A stretch of DNA of 64,000 bases, taken from the NCBI GenBank assembly GCA_019321725.1, contig CM033107.1:1691001-1755000 (forward strand), written 5' to 3'. Position numbers and translations under genes: made by a program. Position 1 is the stretch's first letter. Each line of letters starts with the position of its first letter. Source of the DNA: Paulownia fortunei. Its lineage: Eukaryota; Streptophyta; Magnoliopsida; Lamiales; Paulowniaceae. The notes beneath the pieces are model-generated. The model did not search any database. It was not told the origin of the DNA and saw nothing but the letters and a program-made list of their open reading frames with translations. Below, piece by piece: positions 51,404 to 64,000 of this stretch.

Positions 51404-53724
51404 AAGTAGGAAAGAAACAAGTGCATATTAGTAGTTTGGAGGATGAACTTTTCACATATAAATTGTCACCAAACACTAGTTAATTTAATCCAAAGTTTGG
51501 TTGGAAACAAGTGTTTGTTTTACTATATCTTTTTACAAGTTGGCTTAAAAAAAGGGTTTTTCATTATATTATTCAAATTTATTAATTAATAGAAAATGTG
51601 GATGATAATTAATTAAGTCAATTATATATAATTAAAAGTAGATTTCATGCACAAAGCATATCTATTAAAGAAACTGCTTTGGCGGAAGGTTCAATGCATC
51701 TCCAATTTAAAAATTTTTGATTTATTATTTAAGAAATCAGTTCAACAGCTCATTTGAACATCGTTAGGTATTCTCAAAGTTGTGCTAGGGTTAGTTGCCT
51801 TACCTCCCTGTCCTCGCATATAATTTGAAAACCCTAATAACATTAACATGTTCGTAAATACGTGCGTCTCATATTGAAATATTTATTATCAATCACGATC
51901 ATTATATAAAAATATATATTTTACTATATGTAAATATATTTTTTTATGGAAAATTTGTAATCCCCTAGGTACTTTGAAATAAGTTGACTATTTTAAAGTT
52001 ACTCTCGATAAAATCTTGAAACTAAATGTACTTTACTAACATATAATTTGTGTGTAAATACATAACAATGGTGATATTATTAAATTACCTTTTGAGTAAC
52101 ACGTGGATATTCATGCGTAATTTCGTGTCGTGATTTGATATCGTCACTAGTGATTTTTAAGAATCGATTAAATTAGTTGGTTCGATAGAATTGGTGGCTG
52201 GTTCTATTCGATTGACTACAAAAATTGAAAATGAGGTTACACTGGTCAAAATCGGTCAAGAATCAATCAAAAAACTGGTTAAAAATCGGTCAAAATCGAT
52301 TTTTTTGATATTTTTTGTATTCTTGTTTGTTTTTTATTTTTTGAGAAATTTTAAACTTTAAACTTAGTATTTAATTATATGTATGTAGTTATTTCAATTT
52401 TGGACTTTGTTAGATATATTTTTAATTAATTATTTATTTTTTAATTTTTAAAAATTAATATATAATAATTAATCTATTATATTATTATTTTATAAAATAT
52501 AATAAAATATATAGTCAATTTTCATTAGAAAGTTAGACGGACAGTTGAACTGTTAATCAATAGAAAAATTAATTTGATTATCGATTCGATTATAAAAATA
52601 TTGATCGACAAATTTAGGAGGAGAATTTGAAGTACACGTATACATATTATGATGTATCATGCATATGATAATATTTAATTTTGAAAAATTGAGAGAAAGA
52701 TTTGTATAATATTGGTGGATATGATTAATTTCTTATAAGGATCGATTCTTAGGATTTGAATTTGAATATTCCTAAAAACAAAGTCCAATGCATCTTTTTT
52801 CGTTTATAAATATTTTACTTACCAAAAGTCTTATGCATTAACACCACAAAAGTGAAAAAATAAATAAAATAAGGGCTGACTTTAACCCGATTCGAAGGCT
52901 TAAAAAGTCAAACTCTCATCCTTTTGACTTTGTTCCTTGTTCTTTTTTTTTTTAATTTTTTTTATAAGGTATCAAATTGTACGACTTTGCTGCTTTATTC
53001 CCCTTTTCAATTAGACTTCAATTTTTGAGTGACACTTGTACTTATCAAAATAAGATGTAGTCATAAAAATAATATCAGATCATCTCTTATTTTTATTTTA
53101 TTTTTATTTTACTTTAAAGGGAATATATTTTTAAAAATATTCCTCCCATGCCTATGTATGAGATTTTGTGAATAAATATCATTACAGGAAGTCATTCAAC
53201 ATATCCTCAATACATAATTTTGTGGGTTTTACTTTTTGAAATTTTGGGATCGGAAAAAATAGTTATCACCAATGTATCAATTATTCAATCTACTATTTTT
53301 TTTTTCTTGGTGCACTATCAAATTGGATTTTTTTTATTTTTTTTACGAAAAACTTATAGTTACTATCCAAAGTGTGTATTGGGTAAAACCCCATATGCAA
53401 TAACCTGTAAAGCATACGAAAGGATAAGCCACACTAGATAAACCCGATGCAACGTGTAAAAATCGAATGGCGTAGAAGATTTGAACTTGAGATTTTCGAC
53501 CTCAAATTCCTATCCAATACTACTCGACCACGCAATAAGGACCAATTGGACACTATGTTGGTGTAATTTAATCTAATATTAAATGATTTTGATACTTAAA
53601 AAAAATAAAAAAATAAAAATCATAAGGATCGATTCCGACCATATCTTCAAAGATTTTCTAGAATAAAAATTGCAAATTGTATATTACTTATTCATGAGAA
53701 AAAAATTATGTATTTATATTTAGG

Positions 53725-54065
53725 TTAACAAATCAAATTATTCAATACCCAATTCGAGATCGATTGCTAAAAGTTCGTTTGAACTTGGTGCGTTAACCTA
53801 AAAAACAAACATGAATATATTTTTTCGTTCAATAAAATTAGGAGTTCAGTTTAAGTTCGACTCAATTAGTAAAAAAATAATAAAATATATGTGAAAAAAA
53901 TTAAACTACTCGAGTTCAATTCATATTCGACATGAGAAAGATGATTCAAACTCGATTCAATTAACAAACAAATAAAATTCAAATATAATTTTTAATTTTT
54001 AATAAAAATTTAAATAATTTTAATTATTAACGTATTTGACTTGATTTGATTCATTTGTACCCCTC
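53725..54065. repeat. Third copy of the foldback arm
   Basis: Collinear with the right arm of the element at 29390-29725: shared CGATTGCTAAAA(A/G)TTCGTTT, ACTCGAGTTCAATTC and the end ACCCCT. It is present as a single arm without an inverted partner, so it is either a truncated foldback element or a member of a related dispersed family. Confidence 0.7.
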
Positions 54066-55868
54066 CTTATGCTCGTAATGCTGAAATAAAATGTTAACTA
54101 TGTATTAATTAATTTTCATTTTCATGATCATTAATTATACTACCTAACACAAAAGAACCAGACATAGGTTTATGGCCATGAGAATGTCAGTATCCTTGGT
54201 AAAATATGGTAGGGTCAAAACAATCATGAAATGTGACAGGGAAACATATATAAGGTTCCTAAGAGGTGGACACAAATCTAGTAGGGATCTACTTGTTTCT
54301 TGCTTCATGCCCAGCTTGTCCTAAAGATTGAGGGGCAATGTCCTAAAAGGGATTTTATCAATTTATTATTTATCCATACATGAATGAGGAACGAAAAAAA
54401 AAAAAAAGAATTTAAAGAACACATCTTTAGACTTTTAATAAAAATAAATAATCTTTTTTTTTTAAATTTAAAGTACTCAAAAATGTTACCAGAATTCACC
54501 CAAAAGTACTTAAAAACCCATGATTTATAGTCGTCATTTAGATATTATTTGAGTTTGGGTTATGAATTAAATTTGATTTAGTCTAATTAACAACAATTTG
54601 CTTTAATTTGTTTGTATAAATAGCCTAAAATTTGTTGAGTATAAATCTGCAATCTTGGATCTTGTCCCTTATCATGAGTCACAATCCTTTGTGGTCCTAA
54701 TAAATTGACTTATGATCAAAAAGTAGTTTGTTGCATGTTTTTTGATTAACACTGCAGATTTTATGGGGGATTACCTAAGTGGTTTTGAGGATTTCTAGAA
54801 ATATTGTGATATTGTCACATCATGATATTTAATTTAACTCCACTTAATTTGTTCAATTTAAATATATATATATATTTATATATTCAAGTAATCTTGATTT
54901 AGTAATTAAAAATATAAGTTTGACATATATATTTGCTTCTTTTTTTCCCCAAAACAAGAAATTGCCTAATGATTGGATATTCTATCACTAAGGGAATTCA
55001 CTTTTGTTTGGATTTAATAAAAAAAAAAAGAGGATTGTATATGTTCTTACTCATTATTAAAAATGTATTCGATTTAAATTTAAATCAGAACGTAATTGTA
55101 CAAAATTCTATTGCCCTCAAGAAGAGAAATAGATTAAATCGACAAAATCTAAAAATTGAATTTTGTCTAACCCATTCACGATGTATGATTGCAATTTATA
55201 TGTTCACACAATTTGATTAACCGTTCAAACTGAAACATGTATCTAGTTTGAAGTTCTATTATTGTAAAAGATTATTTATTTGCATTTTTTTATAGTGAAA
55301 TTAATTGAGAAATTTTTAGGCCATATTGAGTTTAGTGAACTCGTCATAAATTTTATACAATTTTCCTTTTTATTGATTCTTTTTTTTAAAGATAAAATCA
55401 ATCAATTATACCATTTATTACATCAAAATCTAAAAATATTTTTGAGACTTACAAACAAAGCGTTTAATAAATTAAAAGAATTTGTTTTTGAGATGTTTTA
55501 TGCTTGCATTTCAAGGAATGTTGAGTTTTGGCCTAGGATTATAATTAATTTTGTGTAAATGTCTCAAAAATAAGACATGCCAAGTTCACAAATCCGAAAA
55601 TTTATAACAATAAGAAAGAATTTGGTAAATATATAAATATATTGTGTTTTTAATTTTTTTAAAAAGTGTAAATATAGTATTTTAAAGTTTCAATATACTA
55701 TTTATGTAAAACATGCCCAAGCATATGCAATAAATTGAAAGAGAAATAAAAACTTTCCCCTCGTTAATTGCGTTTCCACTAAAGTCGTAGTTTCAAACTT
55801 TTTATAATAGTATAGTCAATATAATAGCTATTTTTGTTTTTTTACACGTTATTTTATAAACAACAAAT
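54066..55868. other. Intergenic DNA, no gene seen
   Basis: AT-rich. A stretch at 54150-54350 has more even composition but no recognised coding or RNA motif. The frames at 54933-55220 and 55280-55558 are Ile/Lys/Phe/Asn-rich and unsupported. Confidence 0.5.
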
Positions 55869-56545
55869 ATTGAAGGATGATTCATTGCACTATTTTGCTA
55901 GTGAATTATTAGGTAAAATTATAAAGTATTCTAAAAATAATTAATTAAATAACACTAAATATTTTAAAATATTATTGAATCAATCCAATTATAAAATTTC
56001 GTGACACAAGGGCAAAAAAGAAAAAAAACAAAGTAACTATTGAAGGATGATTCGATTGCACTATTTTAATTGTAAATTATTAAATAAAATTATAAAATAT
56101 TCTAAAAAAAAAATTCATTAATTAATACTAGTTATTCTCGAAACACCGTCGAATCAGTCTCGTTATTAAACTTCTTGACATAAGGGCAAAAAAGAAAAAC
56201 AAAGTAACTATTGAAGGATGATTCCATTGCACTATTTTGATTGTGAATTATTAAATAAAAATATAAAGTATTATATAAAAAAACTCATTAAATAACACTA
56301 GTTATTCTCGAAATATCGTCGAATCAGTCCCGTTATTATACTTCCTGACACAAGGGCAAAAAAGGAAAACAAAGTAACTATTGAAGAATGATTCCATTAC
56401 ACTATTTTGAATGTGAATTATTAGACAAAATTATAAGTTATTCTAAAAATAATTAATTAAATAATATTAGTTATTCTCAAATGTATGGTATCAATCCAAC
56501 TATTAAACTTCTTAACACAAGGGCAAAAAAGGAAAACAAAGTAAA
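55869..56545. repeat. Four-copy ~170-bp tandem repeat
   Basis: Unit starts (TGAAG(G/A)ATGATTC) occur at 55871, 56041, 56212 and 56382, so the period is 170-171 bp. Each unit holds GCACTATTTT (or close), a central TTATTCTC and a distal CAAGGGCAAAAAAG followed by AACAAAGTAA. Copies are visibly diverged. No coding frame runs through the array. Confidence 0.93.
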
Positions 56546-58970
56546 TAAGGTGCTTTTATGTCAAAATCAAGATCTTTGTTTCTTTGTTTCTTTTTCCATT
56601 TTTTTTTATAAATAATTTTGGAGGAGAATGATTTGCACATATAAAATTAGAAATCATTTTTGGCTAGGTCTAGGCAATCTCTTATGGGCCCTTTGACTAA
56701 TAAGTAAAATTGGTCAATGAATTTTGTCTTATTTTATTTTTTTTCCACCCAAATAAGGCACTACAAATAGTGCAAATGTGAACAAAATCATAGATTCATT
56801 TTACTCATCATTGTGCTAAATCACATATTATAGATAGTCAAAACTAACATCATGTAACTTAATGCTCAATATTTGCATTGAACCCCTTTGAAGAAACACT
56901 AATCATTCAAAAAGTTTAGGAAATCAATATTAAAAATAAAATATTAGTACTTTATTATTTCTTCAATTTCAAACTTGATATATATAAAAAAAAAGGTTTA
57001 TTAAGACATTAGTAAGTAAGACTTTTATTTTTTTTTATTTTTTTTATGTTTTTGACCTTTTAACTTATTCGAAGGTGTTTGGTTACATCCAGACAAAAAG
57101 AATTTTAACCTTCTATTAGTCAAAATTTATTGAAAATGAATAGCCAATTCTTTGGGGAAATAGAATTTAAGAGGCTATAAATATTTTTGAGACGTTTAGG
57201 TCGATGTTTAATATTATAATTTAACTAAACAATTTACTCGATAATTTGACTAAAACTTGTAGGACTTATTTGATATATGGTAAAATATATAAATTGGATC
57301 AACTTTTAGCTAACCTACAAAAAAAAAATAAAAAATTGTTCAAGAATCAATAAATATAAAAAAAAATCAATTTCTCTAAAATCATATTTCAAAAACTCAA
57401 TCATACTAATAAATTTGAAACTTATAACGTCTTAAGTGAAAACTTTTGTAATTTCCTTCAAAAAAGTACTATTAGAATTTATCTTATAAAATACAATTTT
57501 GCTTAAATTCCTCTTGTTGAGGTGGGCAAAACATTTCGAATCTTTTATTTTAGTATAATTTTTTTACGATATTCCATATCACAACTACCTGTCAAATGTA
57601 TAAAATATTTTTTTTAATATATATTTGACGTAATTTTTTTTAATACGATTCAAGCTAAATATATATTGAAAATATATTTTATACACTTATAATATATTTA
57701 TAATATTAATACAAAAAAAAAATTAAAAAAAAAACCCTTAATTGGCTCTAGTCTGGACATTGGAATCATACAAAGGTGATGATAATGCGTTGGGCTTGGG
57801 CCAATACTTCCATCAAAACTGTTTTTTGTGCGTGAGAAAACAACATCGACAACAACAACAATATATTGACTAAGATGGTAAATAAATTTCAAAAGCGAAT
57901 TTCCCATAGATTTGTTGGAACAAAAAGTCACAAGCATATTTCTACATCAAAGATGGCTGAGAAATCTCGTCAAAGAAAACATTTCAGATTTCCTTAAAGA
58001 AAAAATCAGCATAAATCTCCTCCATCCTATGTAGTACAAAAACAAATCATTGCACATCTAAATGGGGTCATGCATTGAAAAGGGTAAAACCCAGTTTGAT
58101 TTTATTTTTTAATATTATTTTCATATTTTTAGTATTTTTTGTAAAATTAAAAATATTTTATATAAAAATAAATATATATTTGAATTAGTTATTTTTTTAT
58201 ATTGATTATAAAGGTTTGAAAATGAAAAAATATTTATTTTATATTGAAAAACGTGAAATGTTAGCAAGTTTGAAGATAATTTTGAAAAATGAAAACAAAT
58301 TGAATTCCTAATAAAAATTAAAAAGTAAACATATTTTTAAAATTTTAAATATTAAAAAATAAAAAAAGATACTCTTTAAAAATGAAAACAAATGGGGCGT
58401 GAAGCGTTGAAATTCATATTGAGCCAAAAAAGAATAAAAAAATTGAAAGATTAATCAAATATTTGGACAAGAACATAGTATAGTTAATCTTTTAAGTATG
58501 TAGATAATAATCTTGAAAATGGAAGAAAAATGAAAAATAACAAATGCATTGAGTGGGCATGGGGTGATACATGAACATTTTTTGATGAATGGGCATCCAT
58601 GGGAAGCAAATCTTAAAAGGGGGATCAAAAGAAATTGGCCTCTCTTTGCACCACTCCCCACCTGCTCAAGATATGGTAAGCGCACATGATTTCACACCAG
58701 GAAAAAGGCACCAATGCTGACATCATCTGTATCTCTATGGGGGATTTTGAGGGCCCTCCCCTACCCCCACCCCCAACTCCAACCCTTTCAAGAACCCAAA
58801 CCCAACACCCACAATCCCAACCCCAATTTTGCTTTCAATCCCCAAAAAAGACTTTCCACTCATTTTTTTCTTCAATTTTCTCCCTTGACATATAAAAAAT
58901 CCAAAAATATAAAAGAAAAGGGAGAGAAAATAACTGTATACCACACTATTATTTGACCCTCTTCAAATTC
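56546..58970. other. Intergenic DNA upstream of the response-regulator gene
   Basis: AT-rich to about 58550, then less so toward the promoter, with a C-rich stretch at 58755-58835. No gene is supported in 56546-58970. Confidence 0.5.
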
Positions 58971-58976
58971 TATAAA
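58971..58976 (+). promoter_or_regulatory. TATA box of the type-A response regulator
   Basis: TATAAA at 58971-58976 lies 355 bp upstream of the start codon. With initiation ~30 bp downstream (about 59005) the leader would be ~325 nt. That interval contains no ATG, so 59331 would be the first AUG. Overlapping frames in the leader begin at TTG or GTG only. Confidence 0.6.
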
Positions 58977-59330
58977 GTATAGATACAAAAATGTATGAGC
59001 CCATGTTCAAGATTTGTTTTCTGCTATTCTTTATTCTTTGCTGCTAGGTAGTACCCCATTTAATCAACTCTGTATTCTTGCCTTGTAGTTCAATTCCATC
59101 TTGGAAAAAAATTGAGGAAATCTTTGGTAGAAAAATCTGGTCAGATCTTGCCTTGTGGGTTGTGGATTTTGGTTGGTCTTGGTTCAATACAAAGCTCATC
59201 TTCATTTCTCTTCTTCCTCAACTCATATCCTACAGAAAACCTATACAAGAAGCATATCCTTCTTCCTTTCATCAATTGTTCTAATCCATATTCTGTCTTC
59301 TATAAATCTTTGGAGATTGGAATTGGTGCA

Positions 59331-60960
59331 ATGGGCATGGCAGCAGCAGATGCTCAGTTTCATGTTCTAGCTGTTGATGATAGCTTGATTGACAGAAAAC
59401 TGATTGAGAGGCTACTTAAGACCTCTTCTTTTCAAGGTACTTTTATGTTTCTTGATTGGCTGGAAGAATTTCAGAAATGGGTTTTTTTATTTTCTAAGGA
59501 TTTTATTTATATTAAGAAAAAGGTGATTTTGATTGGTGGATTTTCTTGTAATTGTGCAATTGGTTGTGGCAGTTACTACAGTTGATTCTGGTAGCAAAGC
59601 TTTAGAATTTCTTGGTTGGCATGAAGATGAGAGAAGCAACTCTAATGAAACCTCTGTTTCTCCCAAAAGCCATCAGGTAAATTTGTATTATTTTTTCTCT
59701 CAAATTTATTTTCTTCTTCTTCATCTTCTCTCCTCCCCCCACCCCACCCACCCCACCCCTCTAAATCTTTTAGGTTGTCAAAGCTTTTACATTTTTCTGA
59801 GGATTTTCTTTTCTCAGATGTCTGAAAATCCCATTTGTTTTCTGGTACTTAACAGGAAGTGGAAATAAATCTTGTTATAACAGACTATTGTATGCCTGGG
59901 ATGACAGGCTATGATCTCCTCAAGAAAATGAAGGTATCTTTTCTTGGCTTCTCTTTCTTTCTGTAGTATTTGTTGTTTCTATGTACTCCTCTCTTTTGTG
60001 ATTGAAAGAGAGAGAGAAAAAAAAAGAAGAAAAAGAAAAACACATCTTTCCCAACAGAGATTAATTTCCTTTCCTGGAAAATATACCCCTGACAGAAATT
60101 TCTAATCCAAGTTATTAGCATTATTCCCATGGGAGTTTGATGCATCCTCAAAAGTTTCCCACATGGGGTCCTTTTTCTTGCCATTCAATTGCTATCAATA
60201 GGAATATTGGCATAATCTTGCAAATCCACCCCCCCCCCCGCCCAACTTTAATTTATGTAATGATGATATTGGTAGAACATTTACTAATTTCACATGCTCA
60301 GCTTATTGCTATCCTATTTTTCTTTTTTTTTTTTTAGTTGCAATAAATTTTACATTCATGCATCTTACCTTAAAAGATCAGCTTTGGTAAATAAATATGT
60401 GGGCTACCCTTTAATTGACAGGAATCTTCATCTCTGAGAAATATACCAGTGGTCATTATGTCCTCTGAGAATGTCCCCTCAAGAATCAGCAGGTAAAAGA
60501 AAAAAGAGACACAGAATCAGTCTTAGAACAGTAAATATCATCTTAATTTTAGTCATGTTTTTCTTGGAAAATTTTGCTAATGAATAAATGGTTTTAATAA
60601 ACATTTTCTTACAGATGCTTAGAAGAAGGAGCAGAGGAATTTTTTCTGAAGCCAGTGAGATTATCAGATGTGAATAAACTTAGGCCCCATATGATGAAAA
60701 CCAAATGCAAGGATATTCAAAAGCCTGAAAAACAGGAAAAGCAAGAAAATAATAAAGAAACAACAGAAGAGGCAGCATCAGAAATCCATTTACAGACAGC
60801 ACAATCTCTGCAACAGTTACAGCAACAGCAACAAGCACAAACCAGTAGTAGTAATAATAGTAATGGTAATAATACCAACAAGAGGAAGTCCATGGATGAA
60901 GGGCTTCCACCAGACAGAACAAGGCCCAGATACAATGGTCTTACTGTGATGTCCAATTAA
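59331..60960 (+). CDS. Type-A two-component response regulator (ARR8/ARR9-like)
   Basis: Type-A ARRs accept phosphate from histidine phosphotransfer proteins and damp cytokinin signalling. Exons: 59331-59436, 59573-59676, 59856-59933, 60422-60492, 60615-60960; all junctions are GT-AG and in phase, giving 234 residues. The receiver domain occupies residues ~10-150: acidic pair D16/D17 in VLAVDDS, phospho-acceptor D80 in [17 protein letters not shown], conserved [28 protein letters not shown] with K132. The receiver insert rich in Ser/Asn ([16 protein letters not shown]) and the opening [18 protein letters not shown] closely match ARR8/ARR9. There is no GARP/Myb domain, so it is type A. The C-terminal tail (~residues 155-234) is Glu/Lys-rich, then Gln-rich ([10 protein letters not shown]) and Ser/Asn-rich ([11 protein letters not shown]), ending with [20 protein letters not shown], which resembles the ARR9 tail. 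No frame defect is present. Confidence 0.95.
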
Positions 60961-61560
60961 TCTTTGACACATAAGTTTGTTTTTTTATTTTCTTCCCAAT
61001 TTGAAACTTTTTTTTTTCATACCTTTATTGTTTTTTTTTCCTTCTTTTTCTTAGTCTTGGTTAAGGTTATACAACAAGAAGAGATATGTACAGGGAGAAA
61101 AAGGAGTTGGGGGGGGGGGGGGGGGAGGGTGTACATCTTTTTCATGGATGAAAAACAAAAATTTCCACCCAATTTTGTATTTACTAATTTGGGGAAAAAA
61201 CATGAAAAGAACACAAATACTTGTCATTGTGGCTGAAAATGTGGTTGCTGACTGAACCTTTTCTAATTTTGATTTGAGATTTAATTCTTTGTTACCAAAT
61301 AGAGGTATAATTTTTAGGGAGTTTTGGACGTGTAGTAATACAACTATAACCATTTTAATATTATAGATACTATATGGGTTTCATCGTTGATTGTCTGTAA
61401 TTTAGAATATAGGAATTGGATTGGAGTTTGAGCTCCAAAATCTTTTAGGTTCTAGGACTTGTCCCAATATAATTACAACTATTCTAGTATGGTGGATATT
61501 ATGTGGTTTCATTGCATGAAACCACAATTTTCTGATATAGCGTGAGATTTTTATTTTATG
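60961..61560 (+). other. 3' region of the response regulator
   Basis: A probable 3' UTR begins at the stop. It contains a 17-base G run (61109-61125) and T-rich tracts. The polyadenylation site is not obvious. Confidence 0.45.
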
Positions 61561-62373
61561 GATTTGAAATTAGACATGTGCAAAAAAAAATTAGTAGGGG
61601 TGATAATGATATTATTTTTTTTATTAATTTGAAATTGAATTGCAATTATGATAAAGAGTAACTTGAAATTGTCATTTCGAAAAATAAAATTGGTGTGATT
61701 TGGTGCGGTTATGCAGTTTCAATTGGTTTACTTTATAATTTAAAGGATTAAAGGTAGTCAAAGTTAATCAATTTAATATTCTACTCCTTAAAATTAATCT
61801 AAAAAAAATTATTTTCTTAATTTATATATTTATAGCACTTTGCCCTCCAATAGCATTTTCAAATCAAATTTTTAACGAAATGCTCTATTTCATAAGTTGT
61901 CATGCATTTTTTTTCCTATTTTTCTCGTTCAAAAATCAAGAAAAGGCTTTATAATATTTTTTGTAATACTATCAACGATGAAAACACAAAAAAGTTATGA
62001 TATTTTTTTTTTGTAAATATCAACTGCGTATCTTTCTCGTGGGATCGATATTATTTGTAATTAAAGTATCTTAATTTATCATACTTTCAATATTGACAAT
62101 AATAAACTCCTAATTTAAATATGTGAAGAAGTTTCACTATATGTGCATTACTTCATAATAAAAATATTTTAAATTTTTATACCATATAAAATACTTGAAG
62201 AGATATAATTATAGCCTTTGTTTTTATCAAATTATTATATTTTGAGTGAACCGTAGAGTTTTGCTGTAAATGGGCATTTGTATGATACTTTTTCTATTTT
62301 ACATAATGCATAGTAACATAATCTATCTTTAATCCATCATTTATACATAGATACATTCATATACTATGAAACT

Positions 62374-62418
<45 letters not shown>

Positions 62419-63720
62419 AAAAGTAAATAGAAAAAAGGTTAGATCAAAAATCACTTAGAAAACTATATATATATTAACGTTTCTAAAAGAGAACAAAAAA
62501 AAGGAAAACTTTTAAAAATTGATATAAACATACCTTCTTATTCTTGCTTTAAAAGCTTGAAATGAGTGAAAATCAAAAAAATATTTAGAGAAAGAAGTTG
62601 ATGAGCACATTATAAGTTTACTATTAAATTAATTTTAAACAATAATGTATTTAATAGTTAATTATTAAAATTAAATTTAAGTATATAATATATATATATA
62701 TATATAGGTGATGTCGTTCAATTTATTTGAACTTGTATCACACTATACAAGGCGACACGATTTTGACTAAATTTTTGAATCATAGTTTATATGAGAATCC
62801 GATAAAAAATCATTTGGTGTGATATGGTGCGAACGGTTTAAATAATTTCTTAAAATCAGTCCTAATTTTGAATGATCTAATCTAAGCAGCCCTAGCTTAG
62901 TGCCAATCAAAATTAGTTGTATGAGAATAGTAGGGAATAGTTGCACATGGGTTTCCAGCCTCTCCCTCTCTCTATATATGGATAATCCATTTATACTCTT
63001 TTTACCTGTAAAGATTGGTTTTAGCTTTAATGGATCTTCCCTTGAAATGGACTAGGGTGTGGGATTCGGACAATCTTCATTTACTTTTTTTTTTTTTTTC
63101 AAATTCAATGTTAGTTGATCACAAATATTTTTTTGAATCTTTAAAAAAATATTCTCCATTAAACTTTTCCAGTTTTTAAAATTCATGAATTTTTAGTAAT
63201 TCTATGTAGTGTGATACCTGTGATTGTTTTTTTTTTTTAATACATAGAGGTTATTGAAAATGTCGGAAACATAAAATTTCAATTGAATTTTTAAAATTTA
63301 CACTAATTAGCCGAAAATTTAACTTTTAGAAAAAATTTAACCTAGATTCGATTGATCTGAGTTTTAATCATGTAAAAGTATTATGCTTCTCATATGATTA
63401 GTTCATATATAGAGTGGCCAATTACAGGTCAAATATCATTTAGTTTATTGTATATTTTACTATTATAAACTTACGATACTCTATTATGTTTATATAGCAT
63501 TTATCGGGGGAGAATAATCAATTAGGAATCGAAAGAATTTTCACTATGATTTATTTAATTTTTACTTCTACACTTATTTATTACATTTTATTGATACCTA
63601 TCTCAAGTTATTTTGTTGCTCGTCAAATCTCTCTCCCCTTTTTCTCTTGATATTGAGTGGTTTAATGAAATTATGTCATCTTAAAACCCTTAATTTTTAA
63701 TTTTATTATATTTTTAACAT
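61561..63720. other. AT-rich intergenic DNA with a dispersed motif
   Basis: The words TTGGTGTGATTTGGTGCGG (61690-61710) and TTGGTGTGATATGGTGCG (62813-62832) recur about 1.1 kb apart. This wording is common in plant hAT-like MITEs, but element ends cannot be set. An (AT)n microsatellite lies at 62379-62415. No gene is seen. Confidence 0.45.
62379..62415. repeat. (AT)n microsatellite
   Basis: About 18 AT dinucleotides. Confidence 0.95.
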
Positions 63721-63760
63721 AAGATATTTGTCAGCTAACTACTTGAAAAACTGGAGTCCA

Positions 63761-63852
63761 AGCCCAAACTAGATTTGGCCCATCACAATTTTGTTTGACT
63801 TGTTTTAAGCATTGGCCCAACCCATATGAAATGGCATCAGTCTTAAAGCCCA
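63761..63852. promoter_or_regulatory. Cluster of site II (TGGGCY) elements near the window end
   Basis: AGCCCA at 63761-63766, GGCCCA at 63777-63782 and 63814-63819, and AGCCCA at 63847-63852. Four in ~90 bp is far above the local background and typical of promoters of cell-cycle, ribosomal and mitochondrial housekeeping genes. A gene probably starts just beyond the window. Confidence 0.5.
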
Positions 63853-64000
63853 CCCGTTTGTCTTCACGGTTGGCTACCAGCTATAATACACAGATACAAC
63901 TTTAAAACATAACCTATACGGCATTTAGCGTACCTATAAATTAAATAAAAAAAAATCCTACACGACTAATGGCGTGTCCACATATTTCAGACACAATTGA

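Larger units (their letters stand above)
45693..53724. other. Long AT-rich intergenic region with local duplications
   Basis: About 8 kb without a supported gene. Noticed: a diverged ~90-bp repeat at about 46200-46440 (shared TTAGCCACTATTT), degenerate TGGGCT/AGCCCA words at 46650-46760, a two-copy 83-bp tandem at 48985-49150, CT/AT microsatellites at 51324-51400, and AATCGGTCAAAAATCGG-like repeat-derived sequence at 52170-52300. Frames here are short and AT-driven. Confidence 0.55.

Noticed and set aside
51252..51483. Frames on both strands with SLSLSLS / IYIYIYI or EREREER
   Set aside because: Direct products of the CT/AT microsatellite.
59078..59585. Possible upstream frames in the response-regulator leader
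   Set aside because: They begin with TTG or GTG, not ATG; the predicted leader has no AUG before 59331, and the longer one runs over exon 1 in another frame or through intron.
60680..60956. Minus-strand frames rich in Leu/Tyr/Cys
   Set aside because: Antisense shadows of the Gln/Asn-rich last exon of the response regulator.
1..64000. tRNA, rRNA, known microRNA or organellar DNA insertions
   Set aside because: I looked for tRNA B-box wording, mature sequences of the common conserved plant microRNAs and organelle-like gene sequence, and found none convincing; this was by eye only.

Overview
The window is AT-rich nuclear DNA from a flowering plant, most likely a eudicot. Genes carry many GT-AG introns, copia-type and MITE-like elements sit in introns and between genes, and the recognisable proteins are plant families. 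Species cannot be fixed from the sequence.

Six genes are supported. (1) 53-18426 (+): the 3' part (26 exons) of plastid ferredoxin-dependent glutamate synthase (Fd-GOGAT, GLU1-type); the 5' end lies upstream of the window. (2) 26435-26722 (-): a single-exon ARGOS/ORGAN SIZE RELATED membrane protein. (3) 37118-38701 (-): a three-exon subgroup Ib bHLH transcription factor (bHLH38/39/100/101 type) with two reading-frame breaks. (4) 41364-44287 (+): a complete 7-coding-exon EMG1/NEP1 ribosome-biogenesis methyltransferase whose promoter has telo-box and site II motifs. (5) 45277-45609 (-): an unrecognised small protein with an N-terminal hydrophobic segment and a TATA box in place. (6) 59331-60960 (+): a complete five-exon type-A cytokinin response regulator (ARR8/ARR9-like).

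Repeats explain much of the rest. An internally deleted Copia element with both LTRs, primer-binding site, polypurine tract and near-perfect target duplication (11129-14062) sits antisense in one GLU1 intron. Other GLU1 introns hold MITE-like elements. At 21681-24706 two ~0.75-0.8 kb direct repeats flank a core made almost only of tandem repeats, one stretch with an exact 50-bp period. At 28823-29725 there is a foldback element with ~300-bp inverted arms; a third arm copy lies at 53725-54065. Four ~170-bp tandem units lie at 55869-56545. A gypsy-like LTR remnant may lie at 39990-40300.

The genes do not form one pathway: they cover nitrogen assimilation, organ size/ethylene response, iron-deficiency regulation, rRNA processing and cytokinin signalling. 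I see no convincing novel biochemical system. The most consequential observations are three single-base frame breaks in two otherwise well-conserved genes (recent mutation or assembly indels), the repeat architectures, and one unrecognised small-protein gene.
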